DNA from: Nitrosococcus watsonii C-113 | GTDB taxonomy: Bacteria > Pseudomonadota > Gammaproteobacteria > Nitrosococcales > Nitrosococcaceae | DNA length: 64,000 nt | Direction of reading: 5' to 3' | NCBI RefSeq assembly: GCF_000143085.1 | Contig: NC_014315.1 | Span: 1,301,001 to 1,365,000, forward strand | Shown: positions 53,656 to 63,251 of the stretch, in pieces | Position numbering within the stretch: the stretch's first letter is position 1 | Layout: every line of letters starts with the position of its first letter | Notes under the pieces: generated by a model | Database searches by the model: none | What the model was told of the DNA's origin: nothing | Seen by the model: the letters and a program-made list of their open reading frames with translations, nothing else | Translations under genes and position numbers: made by a program

Positions 53656-55140
53656 GTGAGTGTTTTAAAAATTAATCCAAACTCGAAGGTAGAGAAATTT
53701 CTTAATGGTACAAAGCGGATGTACATTAATGGGGAATTTGTAAAAAGTAAATCGCAAAAAACGTTCGAAACGTATAATCCTGCAACAGGAGAAGTATTGG
53801 CAACTGTATTTGAAGGAGGACCAGAGGATGTTGATGTTGCGGTAAAAGCTGCTCGTGAGGCTTTTGATAACGGTCCATGGCTAAAAATGAGTGCTGCTGA
53901 AAGAAGCAGAATTATGTATAAACTAGCGGATCTGATGGAAGAGCATGCAGAAGAATTAGCACTGCTTGAAACATTAGATAATGGAAAACCAATCCGTGAA
54001 TCTAGAAATATGGATGTGCCGCTTTCGGTGGAACATATGCGGTATTATGCTGGTTGGCCTACAAAAATTGTCGGTCAAACGATTCCGGTAAGTGGCCCGT
54101 ATTTTAATTACTCACGTCATGAACCGTTGGGAGTCGTGGGACAAATTATTCCATGGAATTTACCATTGCTTATGGCGATGTATAAAATGGGTGCGGCATT
54201 GGCAATGGGATGTACGATGGTTCTTAAGCCTTCAGAACTAACACCCCTGTCAACTTTATACTTGGCGGAGTTAACGGAAAAAGCGGGGTTTCCTCCGGGT
54301 GTTTTCAATGTAGTTCCCGGTTTTGGTGGACCCGTTGGCGTACCATTAGTTGAACATCCGCTGGTTGATAAAATTGGATTTACGGGTTCTACACAGACCG
54401 GCAAAGTGATTATGCAAAATGCCGCAAAAACGTTAAAAGATATTACCTTAGAACTTGGTGGAAAATCCCCTAATATCATCATGCCAGATGCTGATTTATC
54501 TAAAGCAATCCCAGGTGCATTGAATGGAGTCATGATCAATCAAGGCCAAAATTGTACAGCAGGCTCCCGTGTCTTTGTTCATAAGAAGCATTATGATAAT
54601 GTTGTGGCAGAAATGATTGATTATGCCAATAATATTAAACAAGGACCTGGAATTTATAATGATACTGAAATAGGACCTCTAATATCGATAGGTCAGCAAG
54701 AAAGGGTATTAAGTTATATTGAGAAAGGGGTTAGTGAAGGGGCAGAATTGGTTGCTGGTGGTAAAAAATTTCAGGAGGAAGGATACTTTGTAAAGCCAAC
54801 CGTGTTTGCCAATGTACGCGATAAAATGGTTATTGCTAAGGAAGAGATCTTTGGACCCGTTCTTGCCGCAATTCTGTTTGATGACCTGGATGACTTGATT
54901 GAACGTGCTAACAATACACCGTATGGCCTAGCTGCCGGATTGTGGACACGGGATGTGACAAATGCACATTATATTGCAGCAAAACTCCGTGCCGGTACAG
55001 TTTGGGTGAATTGCTATAATGTTTTTGATGTTGCTACACCATTTGGTGGGTTTAAGCAATCTGGCATTGGACGCGAATTAGGCTCATACGCCCTGAATAA
55101 TTATACTGCGGTTAAGAGTGTTTGGATTGCGATGGATTAA
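53656..55140 (+). CDS. Aldehyde dehydrogenase of Bacillus type (DhaS-like)
   Basis: NAD(P)-dependent oxidation of aldehydes to acids. The GTG at 53656 follows AGGAGAGG. The 494-residue sequence has the cofactor and catalytic motifs IIPWNLPLLMAMYKMGAALA, FTGSTQTGKVI, LELGGKSPNI (Glu base), NQGQNCTAGSRVFVHKKH (catalytic Cys) and EEIFGPVL. The wording and AT-rich codon choice resemble Bacillus DhaS far more than proteobacterial relatives. It stands between IS fragments, so recent transfer from a Firmicute-like donor is inferred. Confidence 0.9.
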   Translation: MSVLKINPNSKVEKFLNGTKRMYINGEFVKSKSQKTFETYNPATGEVLATVFEGGPEDVDVAVKAAREAFDNGPWLKMSAAERSRIMYKLADLMEEHAEELALLETLDNGKPIRESRNMDVPLSVEHMRYYAGWPTKIVGQTIPVSGPYFNYSRHEPLGVVGQIIPWNLPLLMAMYKMGAALAMGCTMVLKPSELTPLSTLYLAELTEKAGFPPGVFNVVPGFGGPVGVPLVEHPLVDKIGFTGSTQTGKVIMQNAAKTLKDITLELGGKSPNIIMPDADLSKAIPGALNGVMINQGQNCTAGSRVFVHKKHYDNVVAEMIDYANNIKQGPGIYNDTEIGPLISIGQQERVLSYIEKGVSEGAELVAGGKKFQEEGYFVKPTVFANVRDKMVIAKEEIFGPVLAAILFDDLDDLIERANNTPYGLAAGLWTRDVTNAHYIAAKLRAGTVWVNCYNVFDVATPFGGFKQSGIGRELGSYALNNYTAVKSVWIAMD

Positions 55141-55208
55141 GGCAGGTTGAGTTGGACGAATTTCGGCGCAACCGTTTGTATTTCAATAAATCAGGGAGTT
55201 AACTCTCT

Positions 55209-55301
55209 TGCCGTTATATTACGCGACCGGCGATTGTTAATGAACGGCTAACGCTCAATAGTGCAGGGGAGGCGGTGCCGATGCTAAAGCCGTTTGATCA
55301 T
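55209..55301 (+). pseudogene. IS91-family transposase fragment
   Basis: A short frame reads CRYITRPAIVNERLTLNSAG, the conserved block of IS91-type (Y2) transposases that contains CRYI.RPA...ERL. It continues a few residues to KPFDH, and nothing else of the element is recognisable. The rest of the gap 55141-55555 contains no supported gene. IS91 elements move by rolling circle and can carry adjacent genes, which may explain the neighbouring foreign gene. Confidence 0.6.
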
Positions 55302-55555
55302 CCCAGCCTACCTGCTCGAGCATCGCTACCTTCACCTGCAAGAGGCTTTGCACTCATCGAGCCTGTTTGATTCAAACCCATGCGCGTCTTTTACAGCTCC
55401 CTTAGCTGTTATTCTCCGAAGCACCAAAACGCGACAGAGGCTTTTATTTTTTTGTGCTAACTGAACCAGAAAGCGGTTATTTTTCGCCAGCGTTCAGTAC
55501 ATTTCACTGGCAGTACCTGGACCTTATATTTACCTTGATATTTATTAAGAGAGGA

Positions 55556-56428
55556 CTAATGGGGTTTGGGTTCCGTCCGGCCTTGGTCCAAGACTTGCCT
55601 AATGGCGTTGATTACTGCCGCACGCACTCGGGATATATTTGCCCGGTGGCTATTTGTCCACCAGCGTGCCCGGATGGTGACTTTGTCTTCAGTTAAATCC
55701 CAGGCCAGGGCCTCAGGAGGCGGGTTGGTTTCAACCTCTGCAACCTGGGCGATAGCACCCCGTATTCGCTCGCACGTCTCTCCAATACTATTGGCACTAT
55801 TATCATAGTTTATATTAATATCGTATTGGCTGCGGCGTTTTTCATAAGCTGTTTTTACTATCACTGCATGGGTGTAAATGTAGCTGTTTGGGATAAGAAT
55901 CCGCTGCCCATCATAAGTTTTAATAATCGTTGCACGGGTCTCGATTTGTTCGACGGTACCCTCATGGCTATCGACTTTGATTTGATCGTCAACCTCAAAT
56001 GGCTGGCGTAATAAAATCAGCAACCCGGCAAGCCAGTTTTGTAATATGTCTTTGAATGCAAAACCGATGGCAACAGAGCTGACGCCTAACCCCGCTATCA
56101 AATCACCGGGGTTTAAAGTGGGCAACACGATAGTTGCCGCTAGCAAAAAACCAGATAAGATAACCGCCCATTTCGAAAAACTGCCGAGCATTCTTCCTAG
56201 GTTGTGGCGGCCCCGGCGGATTGATTGGCGCTGAACAAGCCATTGGATAAGTACAGCCAAACCATAGAATAATATCATTACTACGAGAGCCAAAACGATA
56301 TTCGGCAATAATCGGATAGCGCCATCGACCCAACTGTCGAAACGTTCAACAGCCATGCCAAGGTCGTAATCAATTTGTTGAGGTAGGTCCTGTATTGCGC
56401 CAGAGCCTATGCCATTTTGCTCGGCCAT
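55556..56428 (-). CDS. Small-conductance mechanosensitive channel (MscS family)
   Basis: The ATG at 56428 follows GGAGAAAG and gives 290 residues; the frame is open upstream but lacks a ribosome-binding site. Three transmembrane segments are seen (LLPNIVLALVVMILFYGLAVLIQWL, SKWAVILSGFLLAATIVL, and the pore helix LIAGLGVSSVAIGFAFKDILQNWLAG with its Gly/Ala packing). The beta domain follows (FEVDDQIKV, GTVEQIETRATIIKTYDGQRILIPNS). It protects against hypo-osmotic shock, relevant for a marine or saline bacterium. Confidence 0.92.
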   Translation of the reverse strand: MAEQNGIGSGAIQDLPQQIDYDLGMAVERFDSWVDGAIRLLPNIVLALVVMILFYGLAVLIQWLVQRQSIRRGRHNLGRMLGSFSKWAVILSGFLLAATIVLPTLNPGDLIAGLGVSSVAIGFAFKDILQNWLAGLLILLRQPFEVDDQIKVDSHEGTVEQIETRATIIKTYDGQRILIPNSYIYTHAVIVKTAYEKRRSQYDININYDNSANSIGETCERIRGAIAQVAEVETNPPPEALAWDLTEDKVTIRARWWTNSHRANISRVRAAVINAIRQVLDQGRTEPKPH

Positions 56429-56789
56429 ATTTCTTTCTCCAATGAGTGATTTCCAATTCGGCGTTGGTGTGTCATTATATTCCTGGATCAATATTAAGAA
56501 ACGCGGACGAGTGCAAATCATCATCGAGAAATGAACGGGAACGCGTTCGGGCACCGAGCTGGATCACAGTCCATCACTAAATAAAGAATTTCTGCGCTTC
56601 CCCGGATTGCGCGCCCGCCGCCCCTTCTGAAAAACCTTGTAAGCTGAGGCCGAGAAAACCCCGCTTCTACTAAAAATTACAAGGCTTGTATTGCTATTTA
56701 GTAAATTCTGTACCATAAAATATAGATACTATACTTTTATATAGGATGAAAACGGTTTGAGGGTTGCCTTCGTGCCTGGGATATAGAAG
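56429..56789. other. Intergenic region, nothing supported
   Basis: This 361-base stretch lies between the divergent MscS-like and TPR-lipoprotein genes. It should contain both promoters; an AT-rich stretch near 56700-56740 is a candidate promoter for the plus-strand gene. No open frame with family resemblance was noticed. Confidence 0.4.
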
Positions 56790-58493
56790 ATGAGATATCT
56801 AGGGTTATTGAGTCTCTTTCTATCATTATTGGCAGGATGCGAACAGCGGGTGCCCGCCGTTGCCAATGAAGGGCAGCAGAGCAGCTTTGCCGCCGGTTCA
56901 GCCACGACAGCGAGCGAAGATGCGCCACCGGGGGATATCGATCCCCTGTTGGATAATCTGGGCGATCATCATCACCCCATCACTACTTCCTTTCCCCTGG
57001 TCCAGCGTTATTTCGATCAGGGCTTAACCCTTGCGTTTGCCTTCAATCATGCCGAGGCTATCCGCTCCTTTAGGGACGCCGCCAAAATCGATCCCGATTG
57101 TGCCATGTGTTATTGGGGAGTTGCCTTGGCGCTTGGACCCAATATCAATGCGCCCATGGAAGCGGCGACTGTCCCGCAGGCTTATGAGGCCGTTCAGAAA
57201 GCGCTGGCGCTGGCGCCTAAGGCCAGTGAAGCGGAGCAAGCCTATATCCAAGCGCTGGCGCAACGTTATGGGTCCACCCCTGGGGCTGATCGGGAGGCGC
57301 TGGATCGGGCCTATGCCGATGCCATGAGGGCGTTGTCGCGCCGTTACCCTGATGACTTGGACGGGGCAGTGATTTTTGCCGAGGCCCTGATGAATCTCAC
57401 GCCATGGGAGTATTGGACTCCCGTAGGGGAGCCGACGGCCTATACTCAGGAAATCGTAGCTACCCTGGAGTCGGTATTAGAGCGCGATCCCAATCATATT
57501 GGGGCTAATCATTATTATATTCATACTGTCGAGGCTTCCTCGGCGCCGGAGCGGGCGCTTCCTAGCGCCAAGCGGTTAGAGCGGCTAGCGCCGGGGGCGG
57601 GTCATTTGGTTCACATGCCTGCCCATATTTACTGGCGGGTAGGGCGTTACCATGAAGCCGTGGTGGCCAATGAGCATGCTATCCATACGGATGAAGCCTA
57701 TCTTCTTGATCCAGATGCTGAAGGGTTATACCGGCTCGGTTATTACCCCCATAACATCCATTTTCTATTTGCCGCGGCGCAGATGGAAGGCAACAGCCAG
57801 TTGGCCTTGGAAGCGGCTCGTAAGCTGGTGATTAGCATCCCTGAAGAATCCTACTCCACCTTGCCTCAATTGGAGGAATTCAGGCCCATGCCTCTCTATG
57901 CCTTGGTGCGGTTTGGGAAATGGGATGAGATTCTCCGGGAGCCCGAGCCCGGCACCTCCTTTCGGTATACTAGGGGAATCTGGCACTGGGCCCGAGGTAT
58001 AGCGTTTACGCGGCTGGGCCAGTTTGATTCCGCAGCCCAGGAATATGAGCAATTAACCAAAATCGGGCAGTCTCAGGCCATGGCCCAACTGGTTTTTTGG
58101 TCTGCCTCCTCTGGCTCAACCCTATTAGGGATCGCAGCCCATATTTTTGCCGGGGAATTAGCAGGTGCCCGAGGCCAAGCCGAGGAGATGATTGCCCAAC
58201 TCAAAAAGGCCGTGCAAATTCAGGATAACCTGCGGTATATCGAACCGCCGGCTTGGTATTACCCGGTGCGTCATAATCTGGGCGCGGCGTTATTAGAAGC
58301 CGACCGGGCGGCGGAGGCCGAAGCCGTTTACCGAGAGGACTTAAAGCAATATCCTCACAATGGCTGGTCGCTCTTTGGCTTGGCCCAAAGCCTCCATGAG
58401 CAAGATCGACCCGAAGCGGCGGCAACGGTGGAAGCGCGTTTTGAGGAGGCTTGGCGGCACGCCGATGTGGGCTTGACGGCTTCCCGTTTTTGA
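56790..58493 (+). CDS. TPR-repeat lipoprotein
   Basis: The 567-residue protein has a lipoprotein signal (GLLSLFLSLLAGC, Cys17) and then tetratricopeptide-like helical repeats: FDQGLTLAFAFNHAEAIRSFRDAAKIDPDCAMCYWGVALALGPNIN and EAEAVYREDLKQYPHNGWSLFGLAQSL among others, quoted as motifs. The CAMCYWG stretch resembles a cytochrome-like CxxC but lacks the following His, so heme binding is not expected. Its gene precedes norCBQD by about 130 bases. Proteins of this type are often found near oxidative metabolism genes; the role is unknown. Confidence 0.85.
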   Translation: MRYLGLLSLFLSLLAGCEQRVPAVANEGQQSSFAAGSATTASEDAPPGDIDPLLDNLGDHHHPITTSFPLVQRYFDQGLTLAFAFNHAEAIRSFRDAAKIDPDCAMCYWGVALALGPNINAPMEAATVPQAYEAVQKALALAPKASEAEQAYIQALAQRYGSTPGADREALDRAYADAMRALSRRYPDDLDGAVIFAEALMNLTPWEYWTPVGEPTAYTQEIVATLESVLERDPNHIGANHYYIHTVEASSAPERALPSAKRLERLAPGAGHLVHMPAHIYWRVGRYHEAVVANEHAIHTDEAYLLDPDAEGLYRLGYYPHNIHFLFAAAQMEGNSQLALEAARKLVISIPEESYSTLPQLEEFRPMPLYALVRFGKWDEILREPEPGTSFRYTRGIWHWARGIAFTRLGQFDSAAQEYEQLTKIGQSQAMAQLVFWSASSGSTLLGIAAHIFAGELAGARGQAEEMIAQLKKAVQIQDNLRYIEPPAWYYPVRHNLGAALLEADRAAEAEAVYREDLKQYPHNGWSLFGLAQSLHEQDRPEAAATVEARFEEAWRHADVGLTASRF

Positions 58494-58543
58494 GTGGGTA
58501 TAACAAAATAATTATTAGTGGCGCAATTAAGTTCATTAAAAGT

Positions 58544-58581
58544 ACATCCTGAATGCTCCCTTTGGGAGCACCTTGGGATGT
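58544..58581 (+). promoter_or_regulatory. Nested hairpin upstream of norC
   Basis: TGCTCCC (58554-58560) pairs with GGGAGCA (58564-58570) around a TTT loop, and outside it ACATCC (58544-58549) faces GGATGT (58576-58581). It lies between the TPR gene and norC. It could terminate the TPR transcript, act as an untranslated leader structure for norCBQD, or both. No clear FNR- or NsrR-type site was seen. Confidence 0.45.
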
Positions 58582-58621
58582 TGCTGCAATAAAGATTAAC
58601 CAAGAGTAAAAGGAAGGAATC

Positions 58622-59074
58622 ATGGCAGAACGCTTAACCAAATCCGCTGCACGCAATATCTTTTACGGTGGTTCTTTTTTCTTCCTAGTCGTCTTTTTGA
58701 TCCTGGGAATAGACAGTCACCTCTACATTAAAAATACTTCAACGGATGAGTCCACGTTGACGGAGTCGGTGGCCCGGGGTAAGCATGTGTGGGAACGCCA
58801 TGCCTGCATCGATTGCCATTCCTTGTTAGGTGAAGGCGCCTATTTCGCGCCGGAATTAGGCAATGTCTGGGTTCGTTATGGCGGGCGTGAAAATCCCGAA
58901 GGAGCGCGGATGGGTATTAAAGCTTGGATGAAGGTGCAGCCAACTGGGGTTGAGGGACGGCGCCAAATGCCGCAGTTTAACCTGACGGAGCAGGAATTGG
59001 ATGATCTGGTTGATTTTTTTGAATGGACGAGCCGCATTGATACCCTGGGCTGGCCACCCAATAATGCTGGTTAA
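58622..59074 (+). CDS. norC: Nitric oxide reductase subunit C (cytochrome c)
   Basis: The 150-residue membrane-anchored cytochrome c passes electrons to NorB at the periplasmic face. It has one transmembrane segment (about 14-31) and the heme motif ACIDCHSLLGEGAYFAPELG (Cys62, Cys65, His66), with a likely Met axial ligand in RRQMPQF. AAGGAAGGA precedes the ATG. It is first in norCBQD, followed by norB after 34 bases. Confidence 0.95.
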   Translation: MAERLTKSAARNIFYGGSFFFLVVFLILGIDSHLYIKNTSTDESTLTESVARGKHVWERHACIDCHSLLGEGAYFAPELGNVWVRYGGRENPEGARMGIKAWMKVQPTGVEGRRQMPQFNLTEQELDDLVDFFEWTSRIDTLGWPPNNAG

Positions 59075-59108
59075 TTAGTGTGTGCCCTTTGTCTATGGAG
59101 ATTTCTAA

Positions 59109-60455
59109 ATGAAATATCAAACGCAGCAGCTTGCCTATCCTTATTTCGTGGCCGCTTTGGCTTTGTTTCTAGTGCAGCTCGTGGCGGGGGTGCTGGCGGG
59201 CACCATCTATGTCTTCCCCCATTTTCTCTCTGAAGCCGCCCCTTTTAACATTATCCGCATGATACATACCAGTGCCTTGTTGGTATGGCTCCTGCTCGGT
59301 TATTTTGGCGCCAGTTACTTCTTGATACCCGAGGAATGCGAGCGGGAGGTTTACAGTCCTAAGCTGGCTTGGTGGCAGCTTGGAATCTTTGTTTTCGCGG
59401 CGCTAGGGGCGGTCATTAGCTATCTGTTCGGGGTCCACGAAGGACGCGAATTTCTGGAGCAGCCCCTTTGGGTCAAAATTCTTTTGGCCGTTGCCTTTGT
59501 CATATTTCTCTACAATATCACCATGACCGTGCTTAAGGGGCGAAAGACGGTGGTTTCCATTGTCTTGCTGGTAGGATTGTGGGGGGCAGCCTTGTTTTAT
59601 CTCTTTGCTTTTTATAACCCCAGTAATTTAGCTCTCGATAAATTGTACTGGTGGTGGGTGGTGCATGTTTGGGTCGAAGGGGTGTGGGAACTCATCATGG
59701 CGGCCATGCTGGCTTTTCTTCTTATTAAATTAACCGGTGTGGACCGGGAAATTATTGAAAAATGGCTTTATGTCATTGTGGGTCTTTCCCTGGTGAGCGG
59801 TCTTTTGGGCACCGGCCATCATTATTACTGGATTGGTACTCCGGGCTATTGGCACTGGATAGGTGGCGTGTTTTCAGTGTTGGAAGTGCTGCCCTTTTTC
59901 GCCATGGTGCTATGGGCTTTTTATCTGGTTCATGAAAGCGGTCGCGACCACCCGAACAGGGCTGCCATGCTGTGGAGTTTGGGCTGTCCGGTGATGGCCT
60001 TCTTTGGTGCCGGGGTATGGGGGCTCATGCACAGTTTTTCCCAGGTTAATTTCTATAGCCACGGCACTCAAGTGACGGCTGCCCATGGCCACTTAGCTTT
60101 CTATGGGGCCTATGTGATGCTGAATTTAGCTTTCTTTACCTATGCGTTACCCGCCTTGCGGGGGGTGCAGCCCTTCAACCAAATCCTCAATATGTGGAGT
60201 TTTTGGATCATGACCGGGTCCATGGCGTTCATGACTTTTACCCTAACTTTTGCCGGAGTGATTCAGACTCATCTCCAGCGTGTGCTCGGCATGGACTTTA
60301 TGGAGATTCAGCAGCAGATTGCCCTTTTTTACTGGTTACGTCTAGGCTCGGGAATTTTCTTCGTAATCGGCGCTCTGCTTTATATCTACGCGGTACTAGG
60401 CCCGGTTCGAGGACAAATGGCAGCGCCTCTAGGGGTGCAAACGGCCACTAAGTAA
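59109..60455 (+). CDS. norB: Nitric oxide reductase subunit B
   Basis: Catalytic subunit that reduces two NO to N2O with heme b and the heme b3/FeB centre. The 448-residue sequence has twelve predicted transmembrane segments, conserved histidines in MIHTSALLVWLLLGYFG, VVHVWVEGVWE, TGHHYYWIG and AHGHLAFYGAYVML, and the NorB-type Glu residues instead of the Tyr-His crosslink of oxidases. In an ammonia oxidiser it removes NO made by nitrite reduction. It belongs to norCBQD. Confidence 0.97.
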   Translation: MKYQTQQLAYPYFVAALALFLVQLVAGVLAGTIYVFPHFLSEAAPFNIIRMIHTSALLVWLLLGYFGASYFLIPEECEREVYSPKLAWWQLGIFVFAALGAVISYLFGVHEGREFLEQPLWVKILLAVAFVIFLYNITMTVLKGRKTVVSIVLLVGLWGAALFYLFAFYNPSNLALDKLYWWWVVHVWVEGVWELIMAAMLAFLLIKLTGVDREIIEKWLYVIVGLSLVSGLLGTGHHYYWIGTPGYWHWIGGVFSVLEVLPFFAMVLWAFYLVHESGRDHPNRAAMLWSLGCPVMAFFGAGVWGLMHSFSQVNFYSHGTQVTAAHGHLAFYGAYVMLNLAFFTYALPALRGVQPFNQILNMWSFWIMTGSMAFMTFTLTFAGVIQTHLQRVLGMDFMEIQQQIALFYWLRLGSGIFFVIGALLYIYAVLGPVRGQMAAPLGVQTATK

Positions 60456-60465
60456 GAGACGGAAG

Positions 60466-61293
60466 ATGGAGGTTTCCTGGTCTTCGCAAGAAGCGCAACC
60501 TTCTCGCCAGGTGGAAGAAGAAATCCCTTTTTATCTGCCGGTGGGCAATGAGTGTGCCTTGTTTGAAGCTGCTTACCGCTACCGGCTCCCCCTTTTACTT
60601 AAGGGACCCACCGGCTGTGGCAAGACCCGCTTCGTAGCCCATATGGCGGCCCGGCTGGGCCGCCCCTTGTTGACCGTTTCTTGCCACGACGATTTGACGG
60701 CCTCTGATCTAACCGGGCGCTATCTCCTCAAGGGCGGGGAGACGATTTGGGTAGATGGGCCGCTGACCCAGGCTGTCCGGGAAGGGGGCATTTGCTATCT
60801 GGATGAAATTGTGGAGGCCCGTAAGGATGTCACCGTGGTACTTCATCCCTTGACTGATGACCGCCGCATCCTGCCCTTGGAGCGCACCGGGGAGACTTTG
60901 CAGGCGCCCCCGGAGTTCATGTTGGTAGTCTCTTATAATCCAGGCTATCAGAACATCCTCAAGTCTCTAAAGCCTAGTACCCGGCAGCGTTTCGTGGCCC
61001 TTAGCTTCGATTTTCCCGCCACTGAAGCGGAAGTTGAAATCGTCGCCAGGGAAAGCGGCTTTCCCCGGGAACGTTGTATTCCTCTGGTTAATTTAGCCAA
61101 CCGGTTGCGGGCATTGAAAGGGGTTGACCTGGAGGAAGTAGCGTCAACCCGCCTTTTGGTTTACTGCGCTATTTTGATGGAGGAAGGGATAGATCCTTTT
61201 GAAGCTGCTCAGGTGGCTTTGATAGAACCCCTTTGTGATGAAGCTGAAGTCAAAGAGGGACTGCTGGAACTGGTTCGCGCTACCTACGGTTAG
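60466..61293 (+). CDS. norQ: Nitric oxide reductase activation protein NorQ (MoxR-type AAA)
   Basis: The 275-residue AAA+ ATPase has Walker A KGPTGCGKTR (46-55), Walker B GICYLDEIVEAR, sensor and Arg-finger region SLKPSTRQRFVALSFDFP. It belongs to the CbbQ/NirQ/NorQ group of MoxR ATPases. Together with NorD it helps insert the non-heme iron of NorB. It starts 10 bases after norB and norD follows after five bases. Confidence 0.95.
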   Translation: MEVSWSSQEAQPSRQVEEEIPFYLPVGNECALFEAAYRYRLPLLLKGPTGCGKTRFVAHMAARLGRPLLTVSCHDDLTASDLTGRYLLKGGETIWVDGPLTQAVREGGICYLDEIVEARKDVTVVLHPLTDDRRILPLERTGETLQAPPEFMLVVSYNPGYQNILKSLKPSTRQRFVALSFDFPATEAEVEIVARESGFPRERCIPLVNLANRLRALKGVDLEEVASTRLLVYCAILMEEGIDPFEAAQVALIEPLCDEAEVKEGLLELVRATYG

Positions 61294-61298
61294 CTTCC

Positions 61299-63236
61299 AT
61301 GTGGCAGTTTCTGGAGCTGGAAGAGCAGATTGGCCGCTATTGGCACCGCCTGGTGGGGCAAACTGCCAGCTATCCTTATCATCCGGAGGCTGAGGTAGCG
61401 TTGGATTCAGTGCACGCTTCCCTCAGCGTTTTCTTCCGGGGATTGGGAGGAACGCCGGGGCTGGCGCTGGCGGCAGGGGGAGCCCGAGCCTCGGGGCATC
61501 GGTTGGGATTACGGCAGCGCCTGGGCCTCGATCAAGAACGCTTGCCACAGGCAGAATGCAGTCCTGAGCGGTTATTGTTGCCCGTTTCTATCGCCTGTTT
61601 TCCGTTAGCTTCTCTCAACCGGCGTCTTTATTTTTGGTTGGCTGCTTTTTTTGCCTTGGCGGAGGCTCCTTCCCGGCCGTGTCCGGTCGATCCGCTCCAA
61701 GCCGATCTGGCCTTTTTGCATTGGGCCTACTGGACCAGTTTAATTGTTAGCCGCCGCTATCCAGGATTGGCGCGGAGTTATCAGTTGCTTGGCGAAGCTG
61801 TGCGGGTGTTGCGGCCACCGCGCTCTTTACCGGCGCAAGAGCAAGCGCTAGAAGCCGCGGTTCTAGGGCTATTGGGGGACAAGCATGCAAATCATCCTCT
61901 TGGTAACCAGTTTTTGGAGGCGATTATGCAGTTGGAACCGGATTTTACCCACTGGCATGCTGCCAAGCGTTACCATCCTTTCTTGCCAGTACCCTTATGG
62001 GGAGAAATGAGGGGCAACCCAAAATCCTCGAATTCTCCGCCGTCCCCTTCCGAGGAGGATGGGGGCGGTAATCGGCAAGAAGAAGATCATAGTCTCCGAA
62101 GACAAGCCCAGCGGAGCAGACAGGATCAATGCGAGCGGGATGACCCGCTGTTGCTGAACCGTTTTGAAAAGCTCATCAGCTGGGCTGAGATGGTGAATGT
62201 GAATCGGGCGGTGGAAGATGAGGAGGAAGAGGCCGCCAAAGAGATTGCCGACACCATGGAGGAATTAACCCTGAGTCCCCATCAGAAAAGGGCGGCCACT
62301 AAGCTTAAGTTTGATCTTGATCTGGCACCCGAGGATGTCGATCCTACTGCCTTGCTTGCCGAACTCACCTATCCAGAGTGGGATTACCGCCGTCAGGGTT
62401 ATCATGATCGCCATTGCCGGGTTGTTGCCCAGATGGCTGCAGAGGAGGGAGAGATGTGGGCACCCGATCTTCAAGCCAGACGTCGGCTTCGCCGAATCCG
62501 GCGCCAGTTCGAAGCGCTGCGTCCCAGGCGCGAGCTCTTGCGCCGCCAGCTTGATGGCGCCGAGCCCGATATGGATGCCGTGGTGCGGTCCCATTGTGAT
62601 TTAATAGCCAGCGGCCATGGTTCTGAGCGGGTGTATCTCATGGCTCGCCAGCAGGCCCGGGATTTAGCCGTGGCTATTCTGGTGGATGTTTCCCTGTCTA
62701 CTGATAGTTGGATTGATAACCGCCGGATATTGGAAGTGGAAAAAGAAGCTTTGACTGCACTGGCCGCTGGCCTGGCCACCTGCGGGGATGCTTTTGGGAT
62801 TTATACATTTACTTCGCGCAAACGGCATTTTGTCCGCGTGGCTACGGTGAAGGATTTCACGGCGCCCTTCAACAGCCAGGTTTTGCGGCGTATTGCGGCC
62901 CTGCGCCCTGGTTATTACACCCGCATGGGTGCGGCGCTGCGCCATGTTCAGCGGCAATTGTCCCCGCGCCCCGAGCGCCACCGTCTTTTGCTTTTGTTGA
63001 GTGACGGAAAACCCAATGACTTGGACCGTTATGAAGGCCGTTACGGAATCGAAGACACCCGGCGGGCAATTTTAGAAGCCCGCCGGGCGGGGCTATCGGT
63101 GTTTGGGATTACTATCGACCGCAAGGCCCAGGATTATTTTCCTTATTTATTTGGCCAGGGAGATTATGCCATCGTGGGCCAGCTTGATCGTCTTACCCAG
63201 GTCTTGCCTATGCTTTATCAGCGGTTGGTAAGCTAG
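61299..63236 (+). CDS. norD: Nitric oxide reductase activation protein NorD (VWA domain)
   Basis: The 645-residue cytoplasmic protein has a variable N-terminal part, an acidic Ser/Glu/Asp-rich middle (SEEDGGGNRQEEDHS, VEDEEEEAAKE) and a C-terminal von Willebrand A domain with the MIDAS motif ILVDVSLSTDSW, Thr and Asp elements PGYYTRMGAALRH and LLLLSDGKPND. It partners NorQ in maturation of NorCB. It closes the norCBQD operon; norE and norF are not adjacent. Confidence 0.95.
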   Translation: MWQFLELEEQIGRYWHRLVGQTASYPYHPEAEVALDSVHASLSVFFRGLGGTPGLALAAGGARASGHRLGLRQRLGLDQERLPQAECSPERLLLPVSIACFPLASLNRRLYFWLAAFFALAEAPSRPCPVDPLQADLAFLHWAYWTSLIVSRRYPGLARSYQLLGEAVRVLRPPRSLPAQEQALEAAVLGLLGDKHANHPLGNQFLEAIMQLEPDFTHWHAAKRYHPFLPVPLWGEMRGNPKSSNSPPSPSEEDGGGNRQEEDHSLRRQAQRSRQDQCERDDPLLLNRFEKLISWAEMVNVNRAVEDEEEEAAKEIADTMEELTLSPHQKRAATKLKFDLDLAPEDVDPTALLAELTYPEWDYRRQGYHDRHCRVVAQMAAEEGEMWAPDLQARRRLRRIRRQFEALRPRRELLRRQLDGAEPDMDAVVRSHCDLIASGHGSERVYLMARQQARDLAVAILVDVSLSTDSWIDNRRILEVEKEALTALAAGLATCGDAFGIYTFTSRKRHFVRVATVKDFTAPFNSQVLRRIAALRPGYYTRMGAALRHVQRQLSPRPERHRLLLLLSDGKPNDLDRYEGRYGIEDTRRAILEARRAGLSVFGITIDRKAQDYFPYLFGQGDYAIVGQLDRLTQVLPMLYQRLVS

Positions 63237-63251
63237 TTCACAAATACTATA

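Noticed and set aside
57095-57115. c-type heme site in the TPR lipoprotein (CAMCYWG)
   Set aside because: The His that must follow CxxC is absent.
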